A program made the translations under genes and the position numbers. Below the pieces are notes generated by a model. The model had not been told where the DNA came from. It did no database searches and was given only the letters and a program-made list of their open reading frames with translations. Below are positions 1 through 8,086 of a DNA stretch of 64,000 bases, piece after piece. Origin of the DNA: Ignavibacteria bacterium (lineage in GTDB: Bacteria; Bacteroidota; Ignavibacteria; Kapaibacteriales; UBA961); NCBI GenBank assembly GCA_016720145.1, contig JADJXV010000028.1, positions 248,001-312,000 of the forward strand. Direction: 5' to 3'. How positions within the stretch are numbered: the first letter of the stretch is position 1; every line of letters starts with the position of its first letter.

Positions 1-1
1 C

Positions 2-139
2 CAAGCTTTATTGATGGACAAAGCTAAGGTTTTGGAGATGCAAGAGATACTTACCAAAGAAATCACCGATGGCAATATTCAGTTGCAGTATTTGAGTATT
101 TTATTAGATGCATTATATAAGGATTGGAAGCCCGAATGA
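2..139 (+). CDS. C-terminal fragment of an unknown protein
   Basis: An open frame runs from the window edge to a TGA at 137-139 and encodes the last 45 residues of a protein, ending LYKDWKPE. It is charged and probably helical, with no recognisable motif. Its stop overlaps the ATG at 136 of the HIRAN gene (ATGA), so the two are probably translationally coupled. The rest of the gene lies outside the window and no function can be assigned. Confidence 0.6.
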   Translation, partial: QALLMDKAKVLEMQEILTKEITDGNIQLQYLSILLDALYKDWKPE

Positions 140-528
140 ATGCAATTATTCAAATAAGTCCTGCGGTGCATGCATTACTGAGCGGTACTTTTGGTGACAA
201 CGGACTGCCGATGCCGTTTGTCAAGGAAATATTTTTGATTGAATGTCATATCGCCGGTACAGCGTATAAAAATGCTGCCGAAATTGAAGCGACTCTCTTG
301 CCAAATGACTTGCTTATATTGCACCGCGAGCCGACTAACGAACACGACAAATTTGCGATTGCCATTTCCGATCGAACCGGTAATGTGCTTGGCTACATAC
401 CTCGTGCTCACAATGAAATTCTCGCACGACTAATGGACGTCGGGAAGTTCATTTTTGCCAAAATAGAAACGAAAGAATGGCATCATACGTGGCTGAAAAT
501 AACAGTGAGAATTTATTTGAGAGATTGA
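136..528 (+). CDS. HIRAN-domain protein
   Basis: A 130-residue protein that is almost entirely a HIRAN domain (about residues 28-128). Visible landmarks are IAGTAY, HREPTNEHDKFAIAI, GYIPRAHN and ARLMDVGK, in family order. In eukaryotic HLTF and Rad5 this domain binds 3' DNA ends; free-standing bacterial HIRAN proteins are common and mostly uncharacterised, so a DNA-binding or repair-linked role is inference from the family. I chose ATG 136 rather than the in-frame ATG 124 because it makes an ATGA overlap with the preceding stop. No signal peptide, so cytoplasmic. Confidence 0.85.
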   Translation: MNAIIQISPAVHALLSGTFGDNGLPMPFVKEIFLIECHIAGTAYKNAAEIEATLLPNDLLILHREPTNEHDKFAIAISDRTGNVLGYIPRAHNEILARLMDVGKFIFAKIETKEWHHTWLKITVRIYLRD

Positions 529-748
529 AAGAGGCAGGTAGTGTATTTTTGCAGCGAATTTTGTGAGAGACCCGTCTTCAATGGCTTGGACGGCAAGGGT
601 GACCGCAGGCGAACCTCTAGAAAATGATGAAGGGTAAGCCAAATTACAATCAAGTGGTAAAATTAAAGTCAAGCAGGTAAATTTCTAAACTGTTATATTA
701 CATTCTACAACTAATTACCTCTATATATTTATAATTACAAGGGAATCT
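529..748 (+). other. Intergenic region with a -7-like box and possible hairpin
   Basis: No gene is evident. TATTTTTG at 544-551 fits the Bacteroidota -7 box TAnnTTTG, with a TTTG at 516-519 at a longer than usual spacing (24 bp). Downstream, roughly 569-590, CCGTC and GACGG can pair around an 11-12 base loop. The next gene starts at 749. The segment could hold a 5' leader or small RNA, but I recognise no known RNA family. Confidence 0.3.
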
Positions 749-1264
749 ATGAAAAAATACCTCGTTATAGTTTTTGCAATGGTAGCGTTCGGAGCAGTAT
801 CATCGATGAAAGCGCAATTGGATGAAGGCGTCGAAGTAGTCACCAATGAAAATGTAAAAAAACCATTCCCGGTTGTCTGGAAAATTATCCATAAAGCATT
901 GGATGAAATTGGCTGTAGAGTGGAAGTAGAGAAAAATGCTGAGGGTGACAAGGGGCTCTTTAAGGGAAATATCCGTACTGAATTTTATATTTTCTCGACT
1001 GGTGAAGATAGCACAATTGATGTTCTAGATCGGTATGGAGTGACGCCGACAATTCGTATGGCACGCTGGATATCCGGTCGAATTCAGTATAAATTTGTGC
1101 TCAAGGAACTTGAGGATGAATCCACCGACATTAGACTTGTGTGTGAGCTGAGCGGCTTTGAAAGCTATGTGACTAGCAAAGTGCATTTTTGGAATTCCAA
1201 TGGGATTCTTGACAAACAAATGATCGATAAGATTAAAGAATTAGCCGACAACTGGAAAGATTAG
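749..1264 (+). CDS. Small exported protein of unknown function
   Basis: 171 residues with a Sec signal peptide (MKKYLVIVFAMVAFGAV, cleavage probably after SMKAQ, about residue 23). The mature part mixes beta and helical stretches with no cysteines at the cleavage site, so it is more likely periplasmic than a lipoprotein. The segment PFPVVWKIIHKALDEIGCRV resembles the start of small BamC-like or DUF-type domains in which a helix packs on a sheet, but the resemblance is weak. It is convergent with the LolA-like gene, with only four bases between the stops. Confidence 0.6.
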   Translation: MKKYLVIVFAMVAFGAVSSMKAQLDEGVEVVTNENVKKPFPVVWKIIHKALDEIGCRVEVEKNAEGDKGLFKGNIRTEFYIFSTGEDSTIDVLDRYGVTPTIRMARWISGRIQYKFVLKELEDESTDIRLVCELSGFESYVTSKVHFWNSNGILDKQMIDKIKELADNWKD

Positions 1265-1268
1265 AAAT

Positions 1269-1973
1269 TTACTTCTTCTTTTCGTCAAAAAAACTATCCT
1301 GTAAGCCTTTATTTATCTGATAGTTAGAATATGTCAACGTAGCGCTGCCTTTCAAGGTTTTGGAAGGTGGCGTTTTTGTTTTTGGTGTATCGGAGCTGAT
1401 ATCACCTGTTAGTGTTTTTGGTAGGGCAAAATTCGGCAAGTCAAAGGTAATCTTGACAGTTGCAGGTAGTGAGAAATTGGCATTTTGTCCATAGGCGAGT
1501 TCAATTATCACCGTTCCGCCTTTGCGAGTTGAGGATTTGATTTTCCGAACGAGTGAGTTACCGTCCACCCACAGCGACGAGAGTATCACATCACCGGTAT
1601 CGGAGGCAGGAATAATTTTGATAATTGTTACCGGCAAGCTGTTAAGTGTTTCAGTACCAACGTATAAGGCCGTATAATCTCCCTCCAAAAGTGTTGCAAT
1701 AGGCAGACCGATGCCTTGCTTTGGCAGCATGGCGAAGCCGGTCGATTCGAGTTTGGTTTTATTGGGTTGTTTGAAATACAGCTTGGCTTTAGAGTCGGGC
1801 GCTTTCAGGAATTCCACATCGACCTTGATAGTGACATTAGCCGAGAAGTCCTTGACAAGTTTGAATTTGTCTTTGATTTTGGTGGCGATGGCGGTTGCGT
1901 CGGGAGTTTGGGCGGAGGTTATGCGGAATGTGGAAAGGATTATGAAAGTGAGGAGGAAAAAACGATGTTTCAT
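1269..1973 (-). CDS. LolA-like outer-membrane lipoprotein carrier/sorting protein
   Basis: 234 residues with a signal peptide (about residues 1-21, ending ITSAQ). The mature chain has the LolA/LolB-fold pattern: an N-terminal helix (IATKIKDKFKLVKDFSANVTI), then beta strands including YFKQPNKTKLES and a long central turn, then LWVDGNSLVRKIKSS. LolA proteins carry lipoproteins across the periplasm; DUF2092 and RseB-like relatives share the fold but not the function. The C-terminus is longer than classic LolA and ends in a Thr/Pro/Lys-rich stretch. Monocistronic by position. Fold family fairly sure, precise role not. Confidence 0.65.
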   Translation of the reverse strand: MKHRFFLLTFIILSTFRITSAQTPDATAIATKIKDKFKLVKDFSANVTIKVDVEFLKAPDSKAKLYFKQPNKTKLESTGFAMLPKQGIGLPIATLLEGDYTALYVGTETLNSLPVTIIKIIPASDTGDVILSSLWVDGNSLVRKIKSSTRKGGTVIIELAYGQNANFSLPATVKITFDLPNFALPKTLTGDISSDTPKTKTPPSKTLKGSATLTYSNYQINKGLQDSFFDEKKK

Positions 1974-2031
1974 AGATGATGTTGATTTTTGGTTTCAATT
2001 GAAAGGGCTATAAAAATTGAATCCTGTATTA

Positions 2032-2808
2032 TTAATTATATCGCCCAAAATATGCATCAATTTCACTTCTAAGTTCTATTCCGACTCTTTCAAAACAATC
2101 TAATAATTGCTTGTAAGTGCCTTCTCCGCCAAGGAAATCCCAGAACTCATCGGCTACTTTTAATTCATTCTGTAAATCCAACATTCCGCGCATCGTCCAA
2201 CGGTTGTATGGATTTGGTTCATAAGGATTATAAGGAATTGCAATCAACGTTTCAATCTTTGCTGATGGATTAATCGCAAGAGTTGCAGCCACCCATTCTA
2301 AAAGAGTGCGCTTGAACTCTTTAAATCCTCCGGCGTTCGGTTTTGCAGTCTTGATATCAAAAAGATAAATTGTCCCATCGTGCCCAATCACTTTCACGTC
2401 GACCTTTGTGGGCTTGACTGTTCTCATTTCACCACGCTGACAAACTTCTCGAATACCAGCAATTTCATTCGGCTTATTCGGAGCAGTGGAGGCAGTTGAC
2501 AAATCGTCCATAATTTTCTGAATTACATGATGAGCTTCCGAGCTAATTTGAGTTCCCGCAACTTGTTGTGACGTAGCAGATTGAAAATTTGCAGATGCCA
2601 ATGCTTTTGCAACTGGCTCAAAGATACTTGTCCCAAAATTCGTATTAAGTGAATGAATAAACGAAAATAAAGCGATTCGATCTTTACCTAATAATCGAGT
2701 ATGAAACGGCATCGAGGCTGGTTCGGGGTTGTAGTTGTGGAATTTATGCCGTAAGCTGTTCTTTAAGACTGTTTCAACTTGCTGGATTTGTTGTTGGGTT
2801 AGTGCCAT
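2032..2808 (-). CDS. TdeIII-family type II restriction endonuclease (second of two)
   Basis: 258 residues. The central region shows a PD-(D/E)xK-type core: PTKVDVK (residues about 129-135), then YLFDIKTAKPNAGGFKEFKRTLLEW, in which D and K of FDIKT fit the second catalytic pair. The downstream motif YNPYEPNPYNRWTMRGML followed by DEFWDFLGG is typical of RE_TdeIII proteins (TdeIII itself cuts GGNCC; specificity here is not known). The ATG at 2808 lies inside the end of the upstream paralogue, a 35-base overlap, indicating co-translation. Last gene of the minus-strand restriction-modification operon. Confidence 0.8.
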   Translation of the reverse strand: MALTQQQIQQVETVLKNSLRHKFHNYNPEPASMPFHTRLLGKDRIALFSFIHSLNTNFGTSIFEPVAKALASANFQSATSQQVAGTQISSEAHHVIQKIMDDLSTASTAPNKPNEIAGIREVCQRGEMRTVKPTKVDVKVIGHDGTIYLFDIKTAKPNAGGFKEFKRTLLEWVAATLAINPSAKIETLIAIPYNPYEPNPYNRWTMRGMLDLQNELKVADEFWDFLGGEGTYKQLLDCFERVGIELRSEIDAYFGRYN

Positions 2809-3613
2809 TACTTAAATTAATTAGTTTAGAGAAACCATCCCATATCTTCCTTTTGTTTTTTTCGCCGTAATCGTGAAAGAGTTGGAGCAATTCAGAAAAA
2901 GTAGAGCTATTTTTTCCAATAAAATTCCAGAAATCATCATGTACCATCATATCACCTGCTGGGTCGAAATAGTTTAGAACTTTTGGGTTCTTGTATGGTT
3001 TAGGGTACATATTATTATAATAAATACCAAGGATTGAATCTACTTTGGTTGTTTTGAAGTTAATATGGCCAAATGCTAACAAAGCAAGCAATCTTTTCTT
3101 TGCACCAGGAACTTCTGTAGTATTAGGATCTGGGCCTTTCATTTCAAGGTAGTAGTGATGATTTTCGATAGGATTGTAAAGTTGCAAATCAATTTCATAT
3201 TTATGTGTCTCAAAGTTGTTTGACGCATTAACACAAGCATCAATAATTTCGCTCTTCTCTTTAAGGTAATTAGGATGGTACTTTACGTTGCTTAACCCGT
3301 TTAAAATTGTATCAATTTTTTGAAAAACATTTTGAGGTAATGAAACCACTAAATTAGATTTTCTGCTAACATTCTGTTTACCCCAGGATTCATTTGCAAT
3401 TATTTCTGCAATTTTTTCCATTTCAGTACCTAATGAAGTTTTTAATCCGTGTATGTTATGTATTAAAGGTTCAAAATCTTTCAATAAAGCAAATACAAAT
3501 GGATTGGGAGCACTTTTTCTGTTTAAAGATACAGCTTTCTGAAGGTATCTATTTACAACTAAATCAATCTGTACAGTTATTTGCTGGCTAGCTTTAACGG
3601 AGAATGCTGACAT
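2774..3613 (-). CDS. TdeIII-like restriction endonuclease paralogue (first of two)
   Basis: 279 residues. It shares the layout of the downstream TdeIII-family protein: YEIDLQLYNP followed by HHYYLEMKGPDPN (D...ExK catalytic core), then GIYYNNMYPKPYKNPKVL and the shared DDFWNFIG motif and C-terminal helix. Sequence identity between the two looks low, so this is an old duplication or a heterodimer partner rather than a recent copy. Both keep plausible catalytic residues. It overlaps the next gene by 35 bases and follows the interrupted GNAT-like gene by 42 bases, so all are probably transcribed from upstream of the methyltransferase. Confidence 0.7.
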   Translation of the reverse strand: MSAFSVKASQQITVQIDLVVNRYLQKAVSLNRKSAPNPFVFALLKDFEPLIHNIHGLKTSLGTEMEKIAEIIANESWGKQNVSRKSNLVVSLPQNVFQKIDTILNGLSNVKYHPNYLKEKSEIIDACVNASNNFETHKYEIDLQLYNPIENHHYYLEMKGPDPNTTEVPGAKKRLLALLAFGHINFKTTKVDSILGIYYNNMYPKPYKNPKVLNYFDPAGDMMVHDDFWNFIGKNSSTFSELLQLFHDYGEKNKRKIWDGFSKLINLSNGTNPTTNPAS

Positions 3614-3655
3614 TACAATGTTCTTTTTTAGTTGAAAAATTATTTTTTACTTAGT

Positions 3656-4036
3656 CTAAACTTCTTTACTCATAACGACGACACCTTGTGGAGTATCCCA
3701 TGGACTTTCTCTATTGCTTTTGATAATTTTTTTAGCCCAAAATACATCTTCTATAGTTGATGGTTGATAGTCTAAAAATTGCCAAAATAGAATTGCTTCC
3801 TTTGTTGGTGATGCAGAAACTTCAATAAGATTTACTCGACTTTAAACAGCAATTCTTTCAAGTTGATTGACAAGGTTTATTCCAATGCGATTTCTTTTTG
3901 TATAAGCACTTATCGAATTCACAATTGCATTATCATTTTCGATAGAATATTCTAGTTCTCCTGAGTCGCAATATATACTATCTTTTGTAATTGTAAAGAT
4001 TGTTTCAGATTGTTCTGCACATAAAAACTCTTCCAT
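3656..4036 (-). pseudogene. GNAT-like acetyltransferase fragment with in-frame stop
   Basis: A single frame of 127 codons runs from ATG 4036 to TAG 3656-3658 but is interrupted by one TAA (3842-3844) after residue 64. Across the stop the text reads RIGINLVNQLERIAV, stop, SRVNLIEVSASPTKEAILFW, which matches the acetyl-CoA loop (RxxGxG-like) and the following strand and helix of GNAT enzymes. No frameshift is needed: one base change (for example AAA to TAA) restores the protein. It starts four bases after the methyltransferase stop, inside the operon. Either a pseudogene or a sequencing error; GNAT assignment is from motif likeness only. Confidence 0.6.
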
Positions 4037-4040
4037 ATAG

Positions 4041-5645
4041 TTATATCTCCTTCAAGTGAAAAATAATTTCAGAGTAAGCAGCTTTATCTTTCTCTGTCCT
4101 GTTTAAAACTGGTCGTTTGAATTGGTTGACGATTTTCATTCCGACGTTTTCTGCAATGGTGGGGTAGAGGTTGAATTTGTCGTTGGACACCAAGAACACA
4201 TTATAATCATCTGCTAAGTATTGTTTGCAATTGTTGAGTACAGCCGAAATTCCTTCAACATAAAGCCGTTGTGCTTCCTTTGTTTGCTTCTTTGAAAGCG
4301 GACCGATTTCCAAATCATCATGTCTTTCAAATCCAAATAAATCATACGCATAGGCGTGTTGCTCATGATAGTCAATTAGTCCGACATACGGTGGTGAAGA
4401 AAAAATACCGTTAATTTTCTTTTCCTTTACTACGTTACCAAATTCGGGAAATTTAACTTCTAACTCTTTGAATATATCTATAGTCCGAGAATCACCTCTA
4501 AGGCATATTTGGCTTGTGTTCGTTCGTAATCTATCAAATTCAACTAATCGTTTTATTGTATCTTTAGCATATCGCTCCCACCAACTATAGATAGAAAACA
4601 ACGGCTTGCATATTTTGCCATGTTTTGAGCAGTAATAAGTACTACTTATAGGTTCAAGTAAGGTGGCTAAATCTGCGTGTGATGTTGCCCGACATGTACG
4701 AACTGTTCTACTCAAAATAATACTAATGATTTTTTTTGTAGGGACACATTTGATTTGCTTTACAAGATTAAAAACAAAGTCAATTTCATTCCGAACCGGT
4801 TGCAAATACCACTGATCTAAAAATTTTACTTGTTCATTTTGTTTGAGTTGGATATCATATTCTTCTATAAGTTTGTCAAAAATCGGTTGAAATCTCTTTA
4901 CTTTCTCATCTGAATATTCACCTTCCTTAATTGTTTTGTCTTTCAACCAATGTTTAAACTCAGGAGAAGGAAAATACTTATTATTAAATATGGTTAACTG
5001 CTCCATTAATCGTTCTTCAAACTTGATACTTGGACTCTTCTCAATGAATTGCTTCAATTTTTTAGAAATAATATTCAATTCTGATACTACATCCGGTAAA
5101 TTGTACTTTGTAATTTTTGAGTTCGAAATATGAGCATTGAAATCCGAAATATCGATTCCTATCGCATTAATTCCTAATTCATTAGCTTGTATGAGGGTTG
5201 TTCCACTCCCGCAGAAAGGGTCAAGAACAATATCGCCCTTTTTGAAATATGTTTCTTTTTTGAATTCATCTGTATGGTTATCAAGGAAATACTCTACAAG
5301 TTGTGGTATATATTTGCCCTTGTAGGGATGAAGGCGGTGTACATGCTTGGTGGTGTCTGATTCTTTAAGATAATCGAACGACAAATGCCAGTTTAAATCT
5401 TTTCCTAACTGTTCTTTCCAGTTAATTTCTCGCGTTCCATAGAACGATTTATAGTATTGCAGAAGATCATCTTTTTTGATTAATGAGGTACCATTCTCAC
5501 CAGTTTTTCTAATTTTCCCATAGCTTACTAAATAGGAAATATTGGAAGTGGTCACATCTTTTTTAAGATGCTCCGATGCCCAAATACTTGCTTCTTTGAT
5601 TGTCAAATATTCATCAGACTCGCTGTACGCTAATGTAAGTGCCAT
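4041..5645 (-). CDS. DNA methyltransferase of the RM system, HTH N-terminus
   Basis: 534 residues. An N-terminal helix-turn-helix-like segment (about 12-70, EYLTIKEASIWASEHL ... LIKKDDLLQYY) precedes a SAM-dependent methyltransferase: motif I DPFCGSGTT (about 144) and catalytic motif IV SSPPY (about 412), separated by a long region that probably holds the target-recognition part. SPPY favours an N4-cytosine methyltransferase, though DNA adenine methylases can carry related motifs. It protects host DNA from the TdeIII-family nucleases encoded downstream. First gene of the operon; the HTH may autoregulate or be part of target recognition (inference). Confidence 0.85.
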   Translation of the reverse strand: MALTLAYSESDEYLTIKEASIWASEHLKKDVTTSNISYLVSYGKIRKTGENGTSLIKKDDLLQYYKSFYGTREINWKEQLGKDLNWHLSFDYLKESDTTKHVHRLHPYKGKYIPQLVEYFLDNHTDEFKKETYFKKGDIVLDPFCGSGTTLIQANELGINAIGIDISDFNAHISNSKITKYNLPDVVSELNIISKKLKQFIEKSPSIKFEERLMEQLTIFNNKYFPSPEFKHWLKDKTIKEGEYSDEKVKRFQPIFDKLIEEYDIQLKQNEQVKFLDQWYLQPVRNEIDFVFNLVKQIKCVPTKKIISIILSRTVRTCRATSHADLATLLEPISSTYYCSKHGKICKPLFSIYSWWERYAKDTIKRLVEFDRLRTNTSQICLRGDSRTIDIFKELEVKFPEFGNVVKEKKINGIFSSPPYVGLIDYHEQHAYAYDLFGFERHDDLEIGPLSKKQTKEAQRLYVEGISAVLNNCKQYLADDYNVFLVSNDKFNLYPTIAENVGMKIVNQFKRPVLNRTEKDKAAYSEIIFHLKEI

Positions 5646-5847
5646 AATATTATGGTGTTATAAGGTTGGATAAAATGTAAATTGATGATAGATAATATGC
5701 GGTAAATACTATCAATCTTGGATGAAAATTATACTGATTTCTTTTAACTTTAGCGAAACTACGCATAAACTTCTACTCATGCAAGAGGGGAAAAACATTG
5801 CCTTCGTCAAAGTGAAACTGGTGATACTAAATCATTATATTAAGTCC

Positions 5848-7495
5848 TTACCTCTCCACCGGCGCCAACTTCACCTCATACACATCCGATACCAACATCT
5901 GCGCTGCTGACTGCACAAGTCGGTCGGTCAGTACTTCGCGTTCTGCTTGCTGCTTGCCGAGAAGAAAACGGCTATAGACTTCGTTTTCGATGAGAGAAGA
6001 GAGGACTTTTGCATTTGCCGGCGAAAGGAGTTTTTGCTCTTTCTGGAGAGATTTTTCTATGACTTCTAATTTTGAGGTGAGCGAACTGTTTGATTTGTCA
6101 AGAGATGCGATTTGCTTTGCTTCGCGGAGCTTTTGGAGAACAGAATTCTGAGGGGCGAAATTTTTACGAGTAGCGTATTGTTCAAATTGTGAAAGTATTT
6201 CTTGTGTCACGGTGAATTTGGGTGGGATGGTTGAGAATTTGGATGTGAATTCACTCACAAAACCAAACATAATGTCTTTTTCGAGTAATTGTTGAACAAC
6301 ATCAGGATAATCTTTTTCTGAGATTGTGCTATCCGGTTCGATACCATGGAGCTCGCGGACCGGTCTATTGCCAATCGTATAAAAAACACGTCCACTATCA
6401 TCAGTCGCTATTTTGCCCTCACGTTTGCCGGTAAAGTCAACTTTTTGGATACATCTACCCGATGGAGTGTAGTATTTCGCAGTGGTAATTTTAATACTTG
6501 AATTATACGGCAATGAAAATACATTCTGTACTAACCCCTTGCCAAATGAACGTTCACCGAGAATAACACCACGATCCAAATCTTGTATGGCACCGGCAAG
6601 CACTTCACTCGCACTTGCGCTCCGTCCGTTGATAAGTACCGCAAGCCGTAGATCCGGTTCACTCGGTCTGCTTTGGTTGGTATAGACCCGTTCTTCCGTC
6701 ATTGCTTTCCCTTTTGTACTCACAATTTTACTTCCTTTTGGGGCAAATATTTCGGCTATCGACGTAGCTGCATCGAGCAGTCCGCCCGGATTATCACGCA
6801 CATCGAGGATCAGTCCGGCGAGATCGGCACGATTGCGGAGTTCGCGAATAGCTAATTTCACATCTTCACCGCTTTGACGACTAAAACGGTCGAGCTTGAT
6901 ATAGCCGATACTGTCTTGAACTACTCCATAATAGGGCAGATTCTGGATTTTAATTTCTTCGCGAGTGAGTGTGAATGTTAAGGTGTCGGATAGGCCGTCG
7001 CGGAGGATTTTGACGACAGCTTTCGAACCCGGAACGCCACGGGTAAATGGGCGTAATGATTTCGATACTTCATACAAAACAAATGCAGTATCAATTTGGA
7101 GAATATGATCCCCGACGCGAATCCCGTTCCTTTGCGCCGAATAGCCGTCATACACCGCCGTAATAGTGAGCATACTGTCACGCGCTCCAACGCTAATTCC
7201 AAATCCCGTATAGACTCCCGTCGAAAGCATGTCGATATCTTCAGATGAACTTTCATCAAGAAGTACAGTGTAGGGGTCGAGGTTGGTGAGCATGTCTTTC
7301 ATACCGTCTCGGATAAAGTCTTCGGGGTCGAGTTCGTCGACATAATTAGCTGAGATTTCGCGGAACATTGCACCAAAAAGATCAAGAGATTTGTTGATTT
7401 TGAAATAAACCGAGTCGCGCGCGCCGGTAAAAACCAAAGGAAAATACGGCGGTCAAAAGAAGGAGAATAATCGGTAAACGTTTGAAGGATTTCAT
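5848..7495 (-). CDS. S41 carboxy-terminal processing protease, frameshifted near its start
   Basis: Uninterrupted ORF from 7437 (TTG) to 5848; 529 residues with a PDZ domain (about 75-165, GVYTGFGISVGARDSM ... RVGDHILQID) and an S41 catalytic core with the Ser in NGRSASASEVLAGAI and the Lys in GERSFGKGLVQ. Tail-specific proteases cut C-termini of periplasmic proteins. The expected signal peptide is encoded just upstream in another frame: ATG at 7493-7495, MKSFKRLPIILLLLTAVFSF. Removing one A from the A5 run at 7429-7433 (a T run in the gene) joins both parts into 549 codons ending at 5848. So a one-base indel, or an error, separates the signal peptide from the enzyme. Confidence 0.85.
7429..7433 (-). 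other. Homopolymer frameshift site in the S41 protease
   Basis: The A5 run (T5 on the coding strand) marks where the signal-peptide frame starting at 7495 and the protease frame diverge by one base. With four instead of five bases the reading is ...FSFGFTGARDSVYFK..., a normal signal peptide leading into the family's N-terminal helix. Confidence 0.7.
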
Positions 7496-7535
7496 AATGA
7501 TATTGTAATGCTCTAATTAATTGGTATAAATGATG

Positions 7536-7784
7536 TTATGCTTTGCCATACCCTTTGTACTTATCGTATTTTGCACTGTAAATAACGATATTCATCTCTC
7601 GGTCACGGAGCGTTCCACCGGAGGGCGAAAGGAAAAATTCCTCAGTGCTGGAAGTCTTTTCTTTCGAAGGAATTCCTTGTTCATCGACATAAAAACGCAC
7701 ACGATGATAACCCAGCTCAAGTGGAACATTCTGCGCCTGAGCGAGTAGATTTTCGGGACTGAAATAGTATAATTCTTCGGACAC
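7536..7784 (-). CDS. Possible small hypothetical protein
   Basis: 82 residues from a GTG start (7784), with no ATG before an in-frame stop upstream. It contains LAQAQNVPLELGYHRVRFYVDEQG and ends YSAKYDKYKGYGKA; no family recognised and no signal peptide. It lies 41 bases upstream of the protease start on the same strand and directly downstream of a heptanucleotide repeat tract. Composition looks coding, but the missing ATG leaves doubt. Confidence 0.4.
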   Translation of the reverse strand: MSEELYYFSPENLLAQAQNVPLELGYHRVRFYVDEQGIPSKEKTSSTEEFFLSPSGGTLRDREMNIVIYSAKYDKYKGYGKA

Positions 7785-7788
7785 GAGA

Positions 7789-7873
7789 GTTAATGGTTAA
7801 TGGTTAAAGGTTAATGGTTAATGGTTAATGGTTAATGGTTAATGGTTAATGGTTAATGGTTAATGGTTAATGT
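7789..7873. repeat. (TTAATGG)n heptanucleotide tandem repeat, about 12 copies
   Basis: About 85 bases of near-perfect TTAATGG units; one unit is TTAAAGG. It abuts the start of the small minus-strand ORF and is followed to 8086 by AT-rich sequence without a gene, including a palindrome-like GAGTCTTCGACTGAAGAATC. Such tracts can change length by replication slippage. Confidence 0.9.
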
Positions 7874-8086
7874 CGTAATTCGAAGCTTGATTTTCAAGTA
7901 TGTCATTCTGAGGGAGTCTTCGACTGAAGAATCGACACTTGTTTTGGATTAACTGTATTATTTTACATAGAATTACTGTTTACCAGTAAAGCATTTTATC
8001 AATGATAGAAAGATAGTTTGTAGTTAGTACAATACTTCAAAATTCATTTTGACGTAATGTTTATAGTAGAAATGATAGAAGTAAAA

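Noticed and set aside
2032..5645. A wider phage-defence island around the RM genes
   Set aside because: Neighbours (LolA-like, S41 protease) are housekeeping envelope genes and no integrase, tRNA junction or further defence genes are visible.
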